Origin: Apteryx mantelli | Taxonomy: Eukaryota; Chordata; Aves; Apterygiformes; Apterygidae | Length of the DNA: 64,000 nucleotides | Direction of reading: 5' to 3' | Assembly (NCBI RefSeq): GCF_036417845.1 | Contig: NC_089990.1 | Coordinates: forward strand, 3,856,001-3,920,000 | Part shown: one piece after another, positions 20,984 through 56,150 of the stretch | Layout: each line of letters opens with the position of its first letter | Position numbering within the stretch: position 1 is the first letter of the stretch | Notes under the pieces: generated by a model | What the model was told of the DNA's origin: nothing | The model's input: the letters and a program-made list of their open reading frames with translations, nothing else | Database searches by the model: none | Position numbers and translations under genes: made by a program

Positions 20984-21823
20984 CTAGCAAGCCGAGCAGC
21001 GGTCGCCCTTCTCCTGCAGCCCGGGGTTGCGGCGCAGCATGTCCTTGAGGGAGCCGTCCTGCTCCGTCAGCAGCTGGTTGATCTCGTTCTGCTTGTACTC
21101 GGAGGAGAGCTTGTGGCCATAGAAGGAGCTCTTCCCCGACGGCGGGTTGGAGTCCGGCTGGCCGCGGCGGGCGCACGCCCGCACCACCAGGTACACCAGC
21201 TCTGCCATGTTGAGCACGATGCAGATGCCGGAGGTGACCAGCATGAAGACGGTGAAGATGGTCTTCTCGGTGGGCCGCGACACGAAGCAGTCGACCGTGT
21301 TGGGGCAAGGGTAGGCCTCGCACTTGACCAGCCGCACCATCTGGTAGCCCGGGTAGATCATGTAGAAGAGGTACATGAAGACGGCCTCGAAGAGCAGCCT
21401 GAACACCACGCTGCACACGTACGTCCACCACAGCGAGCCCGCGATGCGCATCTTGTGCTTCTTCACCTCCTCCAGGTGCTTGGCGTCGCCGTGCCCCGTC
21501 AGCACCAGCAGCTTCTTCTCCTGGTGCTGCTGGTAGGCCACGTGCATGGCCACGAGCAGGGCCGGCGTGGTGACCAGGATGAGCTGCAGGGCCCACAGCC
21601 GGATGTGCGAGATGGGGAAGAAGTGGTCGTAACAGACGCTGTTGCAGCCGGGCTGTTGCGTGTTGCAGGTGAAGGCCGACTTCTCGTCCCCCCAGACGCT
21701 CTCGGCCGCCACCACCAGCACCATTATCCGGAAGATGAAGATGACGGAGAGCCAGATGCGGCCGATGGCGGTGGAGTGGCGGTTCACGCCGCTCAGGACC
21801 GTGTAGAGGCCGGCCCAGTTCAT
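20984..21823 (-). CDS. GJB1: GJB1, gap junction beta-1 protein (connexin 32), 279 aa
   Basis: This connexin forms gap junctions in liver and in the non-compact myelin of Schwann cells and oligodendrocytes; loss in humans causes CMTX1 neuropathy. It starts [20 protein letters not shown]. Loop one has [12 protein letters not shown] and loop two has CEAYPC and [15 protein letters not shown]. The tail contains [20 protein letters not shown] and ends DRCSAC, including the C-terminal cysteine motif known to be prenylated in Cx32. Length is 279 against 283 in human. The entire frame is in one exon, and a splice acceptor (CCGCAG) lies 12 bp before the ATG, as in mammals. Its neighbours ZMYM3 and NLGN3 match human Xq13.1. 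Confidence 0.98.
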   Translation of the reverse strand: MNWAGLYTVLSGVNRHSTAIGRIWLSVIFIFRIMVLVVAAESVWGDEKSAFTCNTQQPGCNSVCYDHFFPISHIRLWALQLILVTTPALLVAMHVAYQQHQEKKLLVLTGHGDAKHLEEVKKHKMRIAGSLWWTYVCSVVFRLLFEAVFMYLFYMIYPGYQMVRLVKCEAYPCPNTVDCFVSRPTEKTIFTVFMLVTSGICIVLNMAELVYLVVRACARRGQPDSNPPSGKSSFYGHKLSSEYKQNEINQLLTEQDGSLKDMLRRNPGLQEKGDRCSAC

Positions 21824-21835
21824 GGTGCCTCACGT
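21824..21835 (-). other. GJB1: GJB1 5' UTR part of the coding exon, after the splice acceptor
   Basis: Reading on the - strand, CTCCCGCAG precedes ACGTGAGGCACC and then ATG. The AG is at 21837-21836. This is the typical connexin layout with the 5' UTR split just before the start codon. Confidence 0.8.
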
Positions 21836-22156
21836 CTGCGGGAGCGAGCAGCGAGAGGCGGCATTAGAGACCCCCGGCGCAGAGAGCCGCCGTGGCCCGG
21901 GAGAGCTGACCGCAAGCCGTCTGCAGCCCGTGGGACAACCACGGGCAGGAGGGACCCCAAGAGGTGCCCGGAGCCTGCGGACGCTGCAGGGAAGAGGGTG
22001 AAGCACCCGCTGGGGCCCAACCTGCACCCGGCACCGCGCTGTCCGGCAGGGAGCAGCGGACCAGGGAGGAACCCCGCAGCCGCCCCGGTCTCCGCGCGCC
22101 CAGTGCCACCCCGCACCCCCCCTCCGGGGCCGACTGCCCCCCCAGGCGGCACCTAC
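21836..22156 (-). other. GJB1: GJB1 short 5' UTR intron (predicted)
   Basis: It is a 321-bp intron from donor GTAGGT (22156 downward) to acceptor CCGCAG. Its size is close to the short intron after the neural first exon of mammalian GJB1. Confidence 0.65.
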
Positions 22157-22265
22157 CTGCCGGCGAGGACGGGTGCCGGGAGCTGCCCGCAACGGCCCCT
22201 CTAAGGTCTCATGTCTCCGGCAGCAGAGCGCTGCTCCGCCTGCCCTCGTCTCTGTCCGCCGCTGC
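22157..22265 (-). other. GJB1: GJB1 predicted non-coding first exon (nerve-type)
   Basis: The exon ends at a strong donor CCGGCAG/GTAGGT and begins about 25-30 bp after a TATA box. It contains a minimal upstream reading frame, ATG-AGA-CCT-TAG, at 22212-22201. The 5' end is estimated from the TATA position. Confidence 0.6.
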
Positions 22266-22288
22266 CCTGCACTGGAAGTCATATGCTG

Positions 22289-22320
22289 CTTTATAAACTA
22301 TTTGCATACAAAGGGGCCTT
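22289..22320 (-). promoter_or_regulatory. GJB1: GJB1 proximal promoter: TATA box and SOX/octamer composite
   Basis: On the - strand the DNA reads CCTTTGTATGCAAATAG followed by TTTATAAAG. That gives a SOX-type CTTTGT (22313-22308) abutting the octamer ATGCAAAT (22307-22300), and TATAAA (22295-22290). The promoter is about 470 bp above the ATG, close to the known distance of the mammalian neural P2 promoter, which is driven by SOX10. A GGGGCC/GGCCCC palindrome lies just upstream. Confidence 0.6.
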
Positions 22321-23345
22321 TATGGGCCCCTGAACAACACGCTTTAGCATTCAGATCCAACGCCCCGACTTCCGCCCACCCCGGCCAAACAAAGTGCCTG
22401 TGTGCTGCCTTCCCGCGGCCCCGCGCCCGCTCCCACCTGGCCCTGCGCACCGCTCGGGCGCCGGCTCCCGCCGCGGCCGCCCCGCCGGATGGCCACCGCC
22501 ACGGCCACCCCGCTGCCCTGCCCGGCGGCACCCGGCCCGTCGCCGCGAGTTAGGGCAGCCGGGTGTCCCCGGTCCCACGGGCATCGCTGCCGGCCACCCG
22601 TGCTGCAGAGCTGAGGTTTCCACCGTGCCCCGCTGGCTCGGGACTGTCCTGGCTGGGAGGGTCCCCTCCTGGGTACCGCGTCCCGTGGGCTACCAGGGTC
22701 CCGGCGCCTTCGCTCCCAGGCATCCCGCTGCCAGCGGGCTGGCCGCCAGCGGGGATGGCGAAACACGGAGGCAAAGCAGCGCCTGGGTAAAGGGCACTGC
22801 TCACCGCCGCAGAATTGGCAACCGCCGCAGCCCTGCGCGGGGAACGGGGTCCCGCGGGGCCGCCTGGCGCGCCGCTGCCCCCCGCGACGCCCTGGTGCCA
22901 CGTCCCTCGGGTTCCCCCCACACACCCCAGCCCCCAGGCAGGGAGCAGCGGGCCTGGCGCAAGCCACGTGCGAGCGACCCGCGGGGCCGGTGGCGTGCCC
23001 GGGGGTCCCAACGCTGCCGGCCCCCTGCCCCGGGGAGCTGGGAGGCCGAGCGGTACCGGTGGCAGCGCCCCGTTGCCCACCCCGAAGTGCACCCTGCCCC
23101 TGGCCCCGCGCCGCGGGGGGGGGGGGACACGACACGGCCCCCTCCCCGAGCGCGGCTTGGACACCAGGACGTGCACGTGGGAAGTGGGGCCCGATGGAAA
23201 AATGCCACCAGCCGATAGCCGAGAGTGGGCGCCGACCCCAAAGCAAAAGGGGGGGGGGGTGCAGCGCCCCGCGTCTCGCCCCCGTCCCGCTGCCTCCGCC
23301 CAGGGCCGGGGGCGTCGCGCCCCCCTGCCCGCACCCCACGCTCAC

Positions 23346-23402
23346 CTGACTCGCGGGGACCGCGGTGCCCTGGGCCTGCAGCACGAATGCCTGGACTTTA
23401 TA
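23346..23402 (-). promoter_or_regulatory. GJB1: Candidate second GJB1 promoter and first exon
   Basis: On the - strand a GC box (GGGCGGGAGCGGG) precedes GGTATAAAG (TATAAA 23402-23397), and about 50 bp on there is a good donor GAGTCAG/GTGAGC with the exon end at 23346. Splicing to 21835 would give an alternative 5' UTR. Mammalian GJB1 also has a distal, liver-type promoter, but this one is much closer and the link is inferred. Confidence 0.35.
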
Positions 23403-25383
23403 CCGGGCCACCCGCTCCCGCCCACCGCCCGGCTCCTTCCAGCGCCGCTTCCCCGCCGAGCAAACACCGCGGGCGCGCCGGGGGCGGCCCCCGCCGCGGG
23501 GCGATGCCCCCCCCCGCGATCGCTCCGCTCCGCGCCCCGCTGCGCCTCTGCCCCGCGGCGGCAGCCGGCGCCGGGACCTGGCGCGGGGCAGCAACCGGCC
23601 CCGTCTGCGATTAACCCGCGCCGAGCTCCGCGCCGCCGCCACCCCCCCCCGGGAGCGCCCCCACGGGACCCCGTCCCTCATCCCCTCCCCCCCCCGACGG
23701 GACCCCCGTCCTTGATCCACCCCCACCCCCGACGGCACCCCCCGTCCCTGTCCCCCGACGGAACCCCGCTGGGACCGGCCCCCCCCTTCCTCGCCCTGCC
23801 GGCGGGGCGGCGCGGGGCTGGGGTCGGGCCGGGGGGTGGGGGGTGGGGGGGCCGGGAGCGCCGCCGCCGGGGGGGTGGGGGGGGCGGTGCGGGGGCGGGC
23901 CGGCTCGCCGCAATCTCAGCCCGGCGATAACACCGGCGGCTGAGTCAGACGGGCGGGGGGCTGCGCCCTGCCCCACACCCGCGCCGCGCCCCCGGGGCGC
24001 TGGGGCTGGGGGGGGGGCACGGGGGGGGGAACGGGACGGGACGGGCAGGGTGGGGAGCAGTGGGGCACTGCGGGGTGGGAGGCACTTGGGGGACCAGGCT
24101 GTGTGTCGGGGGGGCGCTCTGGGGGGGGCCAGGCAGGGTGGGGGCGATGGGGCACTATGGGGTAGGGGGGTCTCGGGGGGGGGGGGGGGAAACGGTCTGG
24201 TTGGGGGGGGCACTGGAGGGACTCCGGGGGACCGGGCTTTTGGGGGAGTATGGGGGGTTCCTGGGGGGAGCAGGCTGCTGGGGGGGCACTGGAGGCACCG
24301 GGGGCCCGGGCTGCTGGGGGGCTCGGGGGGGCTCCGGGGGCGGGCGCGGCGGCGGCGCTGCGGCGCGCGGCGGCGGCAGCAGGTGGCGCTGCGGGGCAGC
24401 TCGGCGCCGCCGCCGCCCGGGAGCCGCCGCCGGGGCCGGATCGCTGCCTGCAGCGCCGAGCTCCGGGCCGGGGCAGCGCGCGAGGAGCGACCTCGACTTG
24501 CGAGACTGCACCTGAAAAATAACTAAAAAAAAAGGAAAAAAAATAAGAAGAAGAGGAGGAGGAGGAGGAGGGGAGGAACCTGGACCCTCTCCTATCTTCT
24601 CCAAGGCCGTTGCCGTAGGCATCGGTCCAATTTCCTCGTTGGAGGACTGACGCTGGCAGGGATCGGCGCTCCGCAGCCGTGCAAGGGACCGCTGGCGGAT
24701 CCCTGGCAGGCCCTGGCAGGAGGCGAGAGGTGCTGTGGTGGGCAGCCACGCCGGCCTCCGCCAGCCCTGCGAGGGCCCCGGCCGGGCGAGCTCTCCGCGA
24801 CCTTTGGGCCCTGCCTCTGGACAGAGCCTGGTGTTTGCAGCAGGCAAAAACGATTGTGCAAAAGTCGGCAGACGAGGACAAAATGTACCTAAACAGAGAG
24901 GAAGCACACGTATCTGCACGATGCAGTCCAGCACCGACAAGGATATCAGAGCTGGTCATTAAACGGCTCCACCCCGATTAGCTGGACCAGACATTGCTGT
25001 TGTGTTAATTATGTTAGACACGTCAGATAATGTGGGGTGTGAAGCGGCCGTGACCAGTTTGAAGAGACCTAGTTATGGTGAATTCAGAAGGGTTGCAGTG
25101 AGTCACCACCCGGATGGAAGGGGGGGGGGTGACACAGCGGTGCCTGGTGGGGCCAGGACGATGCTGAAGTCGGCAGGGACCTCACAGCGCTGGAAAATCA
25201 GGGCAGCATCGAAACGATCGAGGAAATCAAGCTCTAAGCGTCACAGAAACATTGCAGATGCCCGAAGGAAGGGGTGCAGTGGGGCGGGCTTTGAAACCCC
25301 CCCCCCCCGCCTTCCCAGCCCACCTTCCCTGGCTCCGGCTGGGGATGGGGACCTGGAGCCTCCCCGCCAGCCGGCACTGCACG

Positions 25384-25390
<7 letters not shown>

Positions 25391-25419
<29 letters not shown>

Positions 25420-25420
25420 G
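25391..25420. repeat. (CA)n microsatellite
   Basis: An uninterrupted alternating CA tract follows a short CG-rich lead-in. Confidence 0.9.
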
Positions 25421-25867
25421 GCCCTGGGTGCCTCTGGGACGGGGGGAGCAGCGTGTGCTACGTGGCTGCGGACACTGTCCCGCTGTGCAGAGCCCGAGCC
25501 CCGCGCTCCTGCTGCCTCCGGCGCCCGCAGCCGGTGGGGGCCGGACCCGGGTCGCTGTTCTGCCCGCTCCGTCCCAGGGAGGCCTTTGCGGTTCGGTTCC
25601 CTCGTGCGTCTCTTTGCCGGCAGCTCCGAGCGCGTGCCCCGAAGCCGAGGATGTCCCGCATCATCGCGCAGCTGTTAATCGCACGTCCCCCGGGCGCACG
25701 GCTTCCCAGGGCTTTTCCGGGGCGCCGGGGAAACTCTGATGACGCTCAAGGACGCCCTGAGCAGACGCGGGAGTTTCGCAGCGACGTGAGCGTTAGCATG
25801 CTCTGCCGCCGGCGCGCGCCCGGGTGGGTCTGCGAGGGCAGGGCTGGCTCCGCAGCGCCGTAACGCT

Positions 25868-25888
25868 GGGGGGGGGGGGGGGGGGGGG
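25868..25888. repeat. Poly(G) run of about 21
   Basis: A pure G homopolymer; a similar run of about 19 lies at 26055-26073. Lengths at such sites are often uncertain in assemblies. Confidence 0.8.
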
Positions 25889-26179
25889 AGCGTCTCCCCG
25901 CCGAGCGGGCGCGTGGGACTGCGGCCGGCCCCACACCACCCATGGGGACGCCCGGCCCTGCAGAGCACGGTGGGGAGGTGCTGGGGGGGGGCCCACAGTG
26001 ATGGGGCAGGGTGACAAGCGCCGGTGGCACCGTGGCCCCTGCGGAGCGATGTGCGGGGGGGGGGGGGGGGGGGCAGAGCGCCCCGCACGCACCCCTTGCT
26101 GCCCGCCGGGCTCCGGCCTCGGCCCCGGCTCCTCCGGCTGCACGCTGGCTCACTGGAGGCGATTCAGGCCCGGTGCCTG

Positions 26180-26193
26180 GTTTCCATGGCAAC
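26180..26193. promoter_or_regulatory. RFX X-box-like site
   Basis: GTTTCCATGGCAAC is a near-perfect inverted repeat, one half matching GGCAAC and the other differing by one base from the RFX consensus. It lies next to an A/T-rich patch in otherwise GC-rich DNA. Confidence 0.4.
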
Positions 26194-26517
26194 TCCCGTT
26201 GAAATTACATTAAAAAGAAATGAAATCAGCTGCTTTTCTGGGTGGCAAGCGGGGGGGGGGGGGAGGGGACCGGGGCGCCCGTGGGGCGGACCAGGCTCCG
26301 TGGGGGGGGGTCCAGGTGCCGGGGGGGGGGACCCCAGTGGGGCTGGGGCAGCAGGGACCCCCCCCACCCCACCCCACCCTGGGGACACGGCGCCAGCGAC
26401 GCAGCGGGGCACCGCGCGCCCCGGGACCTGCCTCCCCGGGGCGGCCTTGGCCCCGGCCCGCGCGTGCGCCAAGAAGAGGGGGGGGCGACACACCGCTATT
26501 AAAAATATCACTTCTGT

Positions 26518-26523
26518 TTTATT
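26518..26523 (-). terminator. NLGN3: Possible distal NLGN3 poly(A) signal
   Basis: AATAAA on the - strand is followed by GU-rich DNA (GGTGTGTCG). It would give a 1.6-kb 3' UTR. It is secondary to the nearer signal at 27286. Confidence 0.35.
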
Positions 26524-26554
26524 TGGAATTTGTTACTCTGCGCGGGTGACAGGG

Positions 26555-26562
26555 TATAAATA
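26555..26562 (+). promoter_or_regulatory. Consensus TATA box at the edge of a CpG-rich block, + strand
   Basis: TATAAATA is followed about 30 bp later by CpG-dense DNA that continues to about 27260. It could start a transcript antisense to the NLGN3 3' end. No protein is recognised downstream. Confidence 0.3.
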
Positions 26563-27265
26563 CATTCTCCGAACAGCGCGCCTCGCCCCGCGGCCCCGCT
26601 CGGCGCCGGTCCGGGCTCCGGAGCGCTGCCCCGCCGGGTGCCGGCGGCTCCGGCCGCGTGCGGCTCGAGGTGACGCGTGGGAGCCAGGGCACAGCCGGGA
26701 GCGCCCGGGCGGACACGGGAATTTGCCCGCCGAGCGCGGGATCCGGGTGCCGGGGCCTGCGGCGGCGCTGGGCTCGGGGCCGGGATGAGGCTGGTTGTGC
26801 CCGGCTGCCGCCGGCGAGGCCGCCCGCTGCCCCCGGCCCCGCGGGTCCGCGTTGCCCCGGCCTCCAGCAGCGCCCGCGCGGGTGTCCAGCCCCGGCCGCG
26901 CACCCTCGCGCCCGCCGGCGACGGGAGCCACCGTCCCGCGCCGCCCGCCGGCCCCACGCACCGCACCGGCCTCGGCCCCTCGCACGGGGCACGAGGGCGG
27001 CAGCAGCGGCCGGAAGGAGGACGAGCCGCGGGGCCGCGGGCAGGCGCCTTGGCGGACGGTGCTCCGGGCGGGACGGTGCCGGCGCGAGCGCGGGGCCCGA
27101 CGGCCGCCCAGGAGGCTGCTGGGCTGCGCTACGCGGGCGACGGAGGAGGGAGAATATCAAAAAATACAAAAGAGCGGGGCCTGGCGGCGCCGGGGGCCGG
27201 GCCCGGCCGGGGGCTGCGGCAGCGGGCGCGGGGCCGTGCTGGGGCCGGGGCACCGCGCACACACG
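26563..27265. other. CpG-dense block downstream of NLGN3
   Basis: CpG dinucleotides are very frequent throughout. Open frames on both strands look like composition artefacts with Ala/Arg/Gly/Pro-rich products. Confidence 0.55.
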
Positions 27266-27285
27266 CTGGGGTTCTAACTGGCTTT

Positions 27286-27291
27286 TTTATT
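27286..27291 (-). terminator. NLGN3: NLGN3 main poly(A) signal AATAAA
   Basis: It lies about 850 bp after the stop codon. Downstream on the - strand comes GU-rich GCGTGTGTGCGCGGTG, as expected for cleavage and polyadenylation. Confidence 0.65.
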
Positions 27292-28141
27292 TTATATCAA
27301 GAACACTTGGTTTAAAATCTTTACAAAGGACAAAACGCGGCGACTCCGTTAGTGTGTAAAGAACTAAAGATCTGCTTAAAAAACGTCTCTGCAAAGAGAA
27401 ACGACTTGACACAAAAGAGATTCTCTGCAGCGCAAAGAGGGGCAGAGGCGCCAAGTCCCCAGCTCGGGGCCGGCTCGCTGCGCTGGGGCCCGAGGTCCGA
27501 CGGCCCCGGGACCGGCCCCAAACCCTGCGCCAGCCTGAGGCTGAGCCCGGGGGCCCTGCCCAGCGCCTTCCGCCTAGCACCGCTGCTCGACACAGTGAAG
27601 GAGCCTTTCCCACGGCACGCTGGATGCCAAACCTCCCGCCGGCCCCAGCGCCGGCCCGGAGGGATGCCGGGCACCGCTCCTCGTCGGCCCGGCGTGCTCG
27701 GCTCGGGTGCAAGGGCGGAGGGCTGGGGACGCCGTCCCGCCGCGGGGAGGCACGGCCCCCGGTGCGAGGAGCCGCGCGGCCGCTGCCCGCCCGTGCCGGT
27801 CCTTGGGCGGGCGCCGGGGCTGAGCCGTGCCCCTCCTGCCGCCCGGCGGGAAGCTCCCGGCAGCATCCGGAGAGTCAAAGCACTTCTCAAAAGTTAGAAA
27901 GGAATGAAAGAAAGAGCCGGGGCGGGGTTGGGGTGGGGGGGGGGAGCGACGCGGGCACCCTCCCCGGCGGCGCCGAGGTCCCGCGGGTCCGGGCTGGGTG
28001 CCGCAGCGCTCCGTGCATCCGGGGGCTCCCGCAGCCCCGCCGGTCCCTCTGCCAGTGTTTGCTGCGTGCGTGTGTGTGTGTTGTGTGCGTGTGTTTTGTG
28101 TGTGTGTGTGTGTGTGTGTGCGTGCGTGGGCCGCCGGGCAG
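27292..28141 (-). other. NLGN3: NLGN3 3' UTR
   Basis: Sequence between the stop codon and the nearer AATAAA. It includes a CA-repeat tract at 28063-28128, just 14 nt after the stop. No other element is recognised. Confidence 0.65.
28063..28128 (-). repeat. CA/TG microsatellite in the NLGN3 3' UTR
   Basis: On the + strand it is an interrupted (TG)n with GC and TTTT breaks. In the transcript it reads as a (CA)n tract directly after the stop codon. Confidence 0.9.
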
Positions 28142-54014
<25,873 letters not shown>

Positions 54015-54054
54015 CGTCTGGGAGGAGCAGCACCAACATCCAGGCCTGAAGCTC
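54015..54054 (-). other. NLGN3: NLGN3 5' UTR segment after a predicted acceptor
   Basis: A candidate acceptor CCCTCGCCCCAG ends at 54055, 41 bp before the ATG. It implies a non-coding first exon farther right, as in mammals. Confidence 0.45.
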
Positions 54055-54899
54055 CTGGGGCGAGGGCTCAGGGCATCCCCATCACAGCAAGCCTCCGACC
54101 TGTCCACCGGGAAGAGCCAGATCCGTGGGGTAAGACAGCCAGGAATCAGCAACGCACAGCCCAGTCGCACCTTCAGCCGGGTGACCTAGGAGCACTGATC
54201 CAGAGAGAAGTGCAACTGCTCTTCAGAGCCTGCGAGCTGCCCACTGCTGTCCACCTTCGAAGGGCACGGCCCTGATGGGATTGCTGACACTGTGGAGAGA
54301 TGGAGGTAATTAACAGCAGACTCACTCTGGAAAGAGTCAAAGGACCTGCGGCACACACAGAGCCAGTGTCCCTGAGCAGGACACTGCTCGGACATGCTGC
54401 CGGGCCCTCCCGCCCCCCATCACCCTTTGCCTCTGCCTGTTCCACTACGCAAGTGGGCAGCTCCGGGAGCAGCAGCGACTCCACAGCCTGAAGGAACAGC
54501 TCAGAGGACAGCTGGAGCAAGCAGGGCATGAACGTTAAGGTGGTGGACCAGGCTTCCCCATGGGGCAGGTCCTACCTTGGGCAGGGCTGAGGGAGCAGAA
54601 GATGCTCACCTGCTAGTGGGGCAGGAGCCCCTGCTCAGCTGCAGGCGGGAGCACGCCAGGGAGAGGAGGAAGAGGACCCCTCATCCTGCAGACACCAGGG
54701 AAACACAGCTCGCTGGCCGGATCGCTCCTGGAGCAAAAGCCCAGGAGGCTGCAGGACCCCTGTGCCACACGCTGGACCCCGGCTGCGCTCATCAGGCCTG
54801 CGCGACCTTGAGAAGGACCTTGCGTTCACCTCCCCGAGGTGAGAGCCCAGACCGCGATGCCCGGAGGACACCCCGAGACGATACGCGAGACAACAAAGC

Positions 54900-56150
54900 C
54901 GAGCGTTGTCAGCACACGCAGAACACGTGCAGGCGCGCAGACAGCGGCTGCCTGTGCACGCAGCGCGGCGCCGGGCAGAGCCCACCCTCGGTGCTCAGAC
55001 GCCCGCCCGCGCCTCGGCTCCGCCGGGCGGTCCGCAGGGCCGGGAGAGCCGCGTGGCTGCTCCGCACGGCGGCACAGCCCCCCTCGCCCCGCACTGCGGG
55101 AAGACGTCGGCAGCGGCTTACAGGGTGCCAAGACGCTGCATCAGCAGGACGGTGCCGCTTCCCCGGCACGGTGCGGCCCCGCGGGGGCAACCTGTCTGCC
55201 ACCTCCGCTGCCGTCCTGCGCGGGCCCACCCGCGCCTTTCCTCCCGGCTCCCACGCTGCGCAGCCCGCGCTCCTTCCCTTGGCTCCATCCCCAGCATCGC
55301 TCCCCCCGTCCTGGCGCCGCCTGCCTCCCACCACCTCCCATTGCCCTGCATCCACGGGCGGTTCAGGCTCTCTCGCCACCTCACACACCAACAGATGGGA
55401 CCCACGCGCTCGGCCCCAGACACCCATCCTGCCGGCCCGCGTGCTCTGCGGACAGCCGTCTTCCTCAACGTGCCTCGGCTCTCCTCCGCGCTTTGGCCGG
55501 CGGTGCAACGCGGGCGCTCTGCCGGCAGGACAGGAGCAGCCACGCCGCTCCCGGGCGGCGTCCCCACCAGCACCCAGCAGCATCTCCTTGACCCCCTTTC
55601 CCCCAACCCCAGGACCTCTGGGCCAGCCCTGGAGAAGCACGCCAGGGTCTTGGTGGGGAGGCAGCAGATGCCGCAGGTGTGCAGCCCCTGCCTGCTGGGC
55701 CGGGCTGGGCAGGGAGCCGCAGAGAGGCAGGGCGGGCAGCGGCTGCCAACGGGGACCTGGGGACGCGTGTCAGCGAGCGGAGCTCCTGCGCCGGGGAGCC
55801 CTCGCTGGAGGCTTGCGTGGCTTTTCAACGCTCTGCCCTTCCCCTGCCCGCGCTGCCGCCTGCCGCATTCGGGTCTTATGTAACCGGCCCCCTCCCTCCC
55901 CCTCGCCGGCGCGGCTGCCTCCCCGGGGGGACGTGGGCGAGGGGAGGCGGCGGAGGCTGCGCTTGCCTACAGACGCGCAACGTTCGCCCTCGCAGCATCC
56001 GAGCGGGCAAGGACGGACGGGAGCGGCGGCGGCAGCCAGAAGGCAGCTCCTCACCTCGGCAGGCGGCTTTACAGCCCCGTCCCCGCTCGGGGGGCCGCTG
56101 CTTCGCGGCGGGTCAGAGGCCACTAGTCCTGTCCCAGCCGTGCGTCCTCC
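54900..56150 (-). promoter_or_regulatory. NLGN3: CpG-rich block upstream of the NLGN3 start
   Basis: The stretch is CpG-dense and has a good - strand donor, CGAG/GTGAGG, at 56055. It could contain the NLGN3 promoter and non-coding first exon. A 551-codon + strand frame crossing it lacks any recognised domain. Confidence 0.35.

Larger units (their letters stand above)
22321..26500. other. GC-rich GJB1-NLGN3 intergenic DNA with homopolymer G runs
   Basis: No coding gene is supported. There are long G runs (for example near 23111, 23251, 24177, 25868-25888 and 26055-26073), a (CA)n at 25391-25420, and a lower-GC unique patch at about 24840-25110. Reading frames here, including a 464-codon one on the - strand, have no recognisable domain and follow the base composition. 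Confidence 0.7.

Noticed and set aside
20861-22204. A 447-codon + strand frame
   Set aside because: It is the antisense shadow of GJB1, whose codon pattern keeps the opposite strand open.
22344-23738. A 464-codon - strand frame
   Set aside because: Same composition effect. It spans the candidate TATA promoter and donor and has no family signature.
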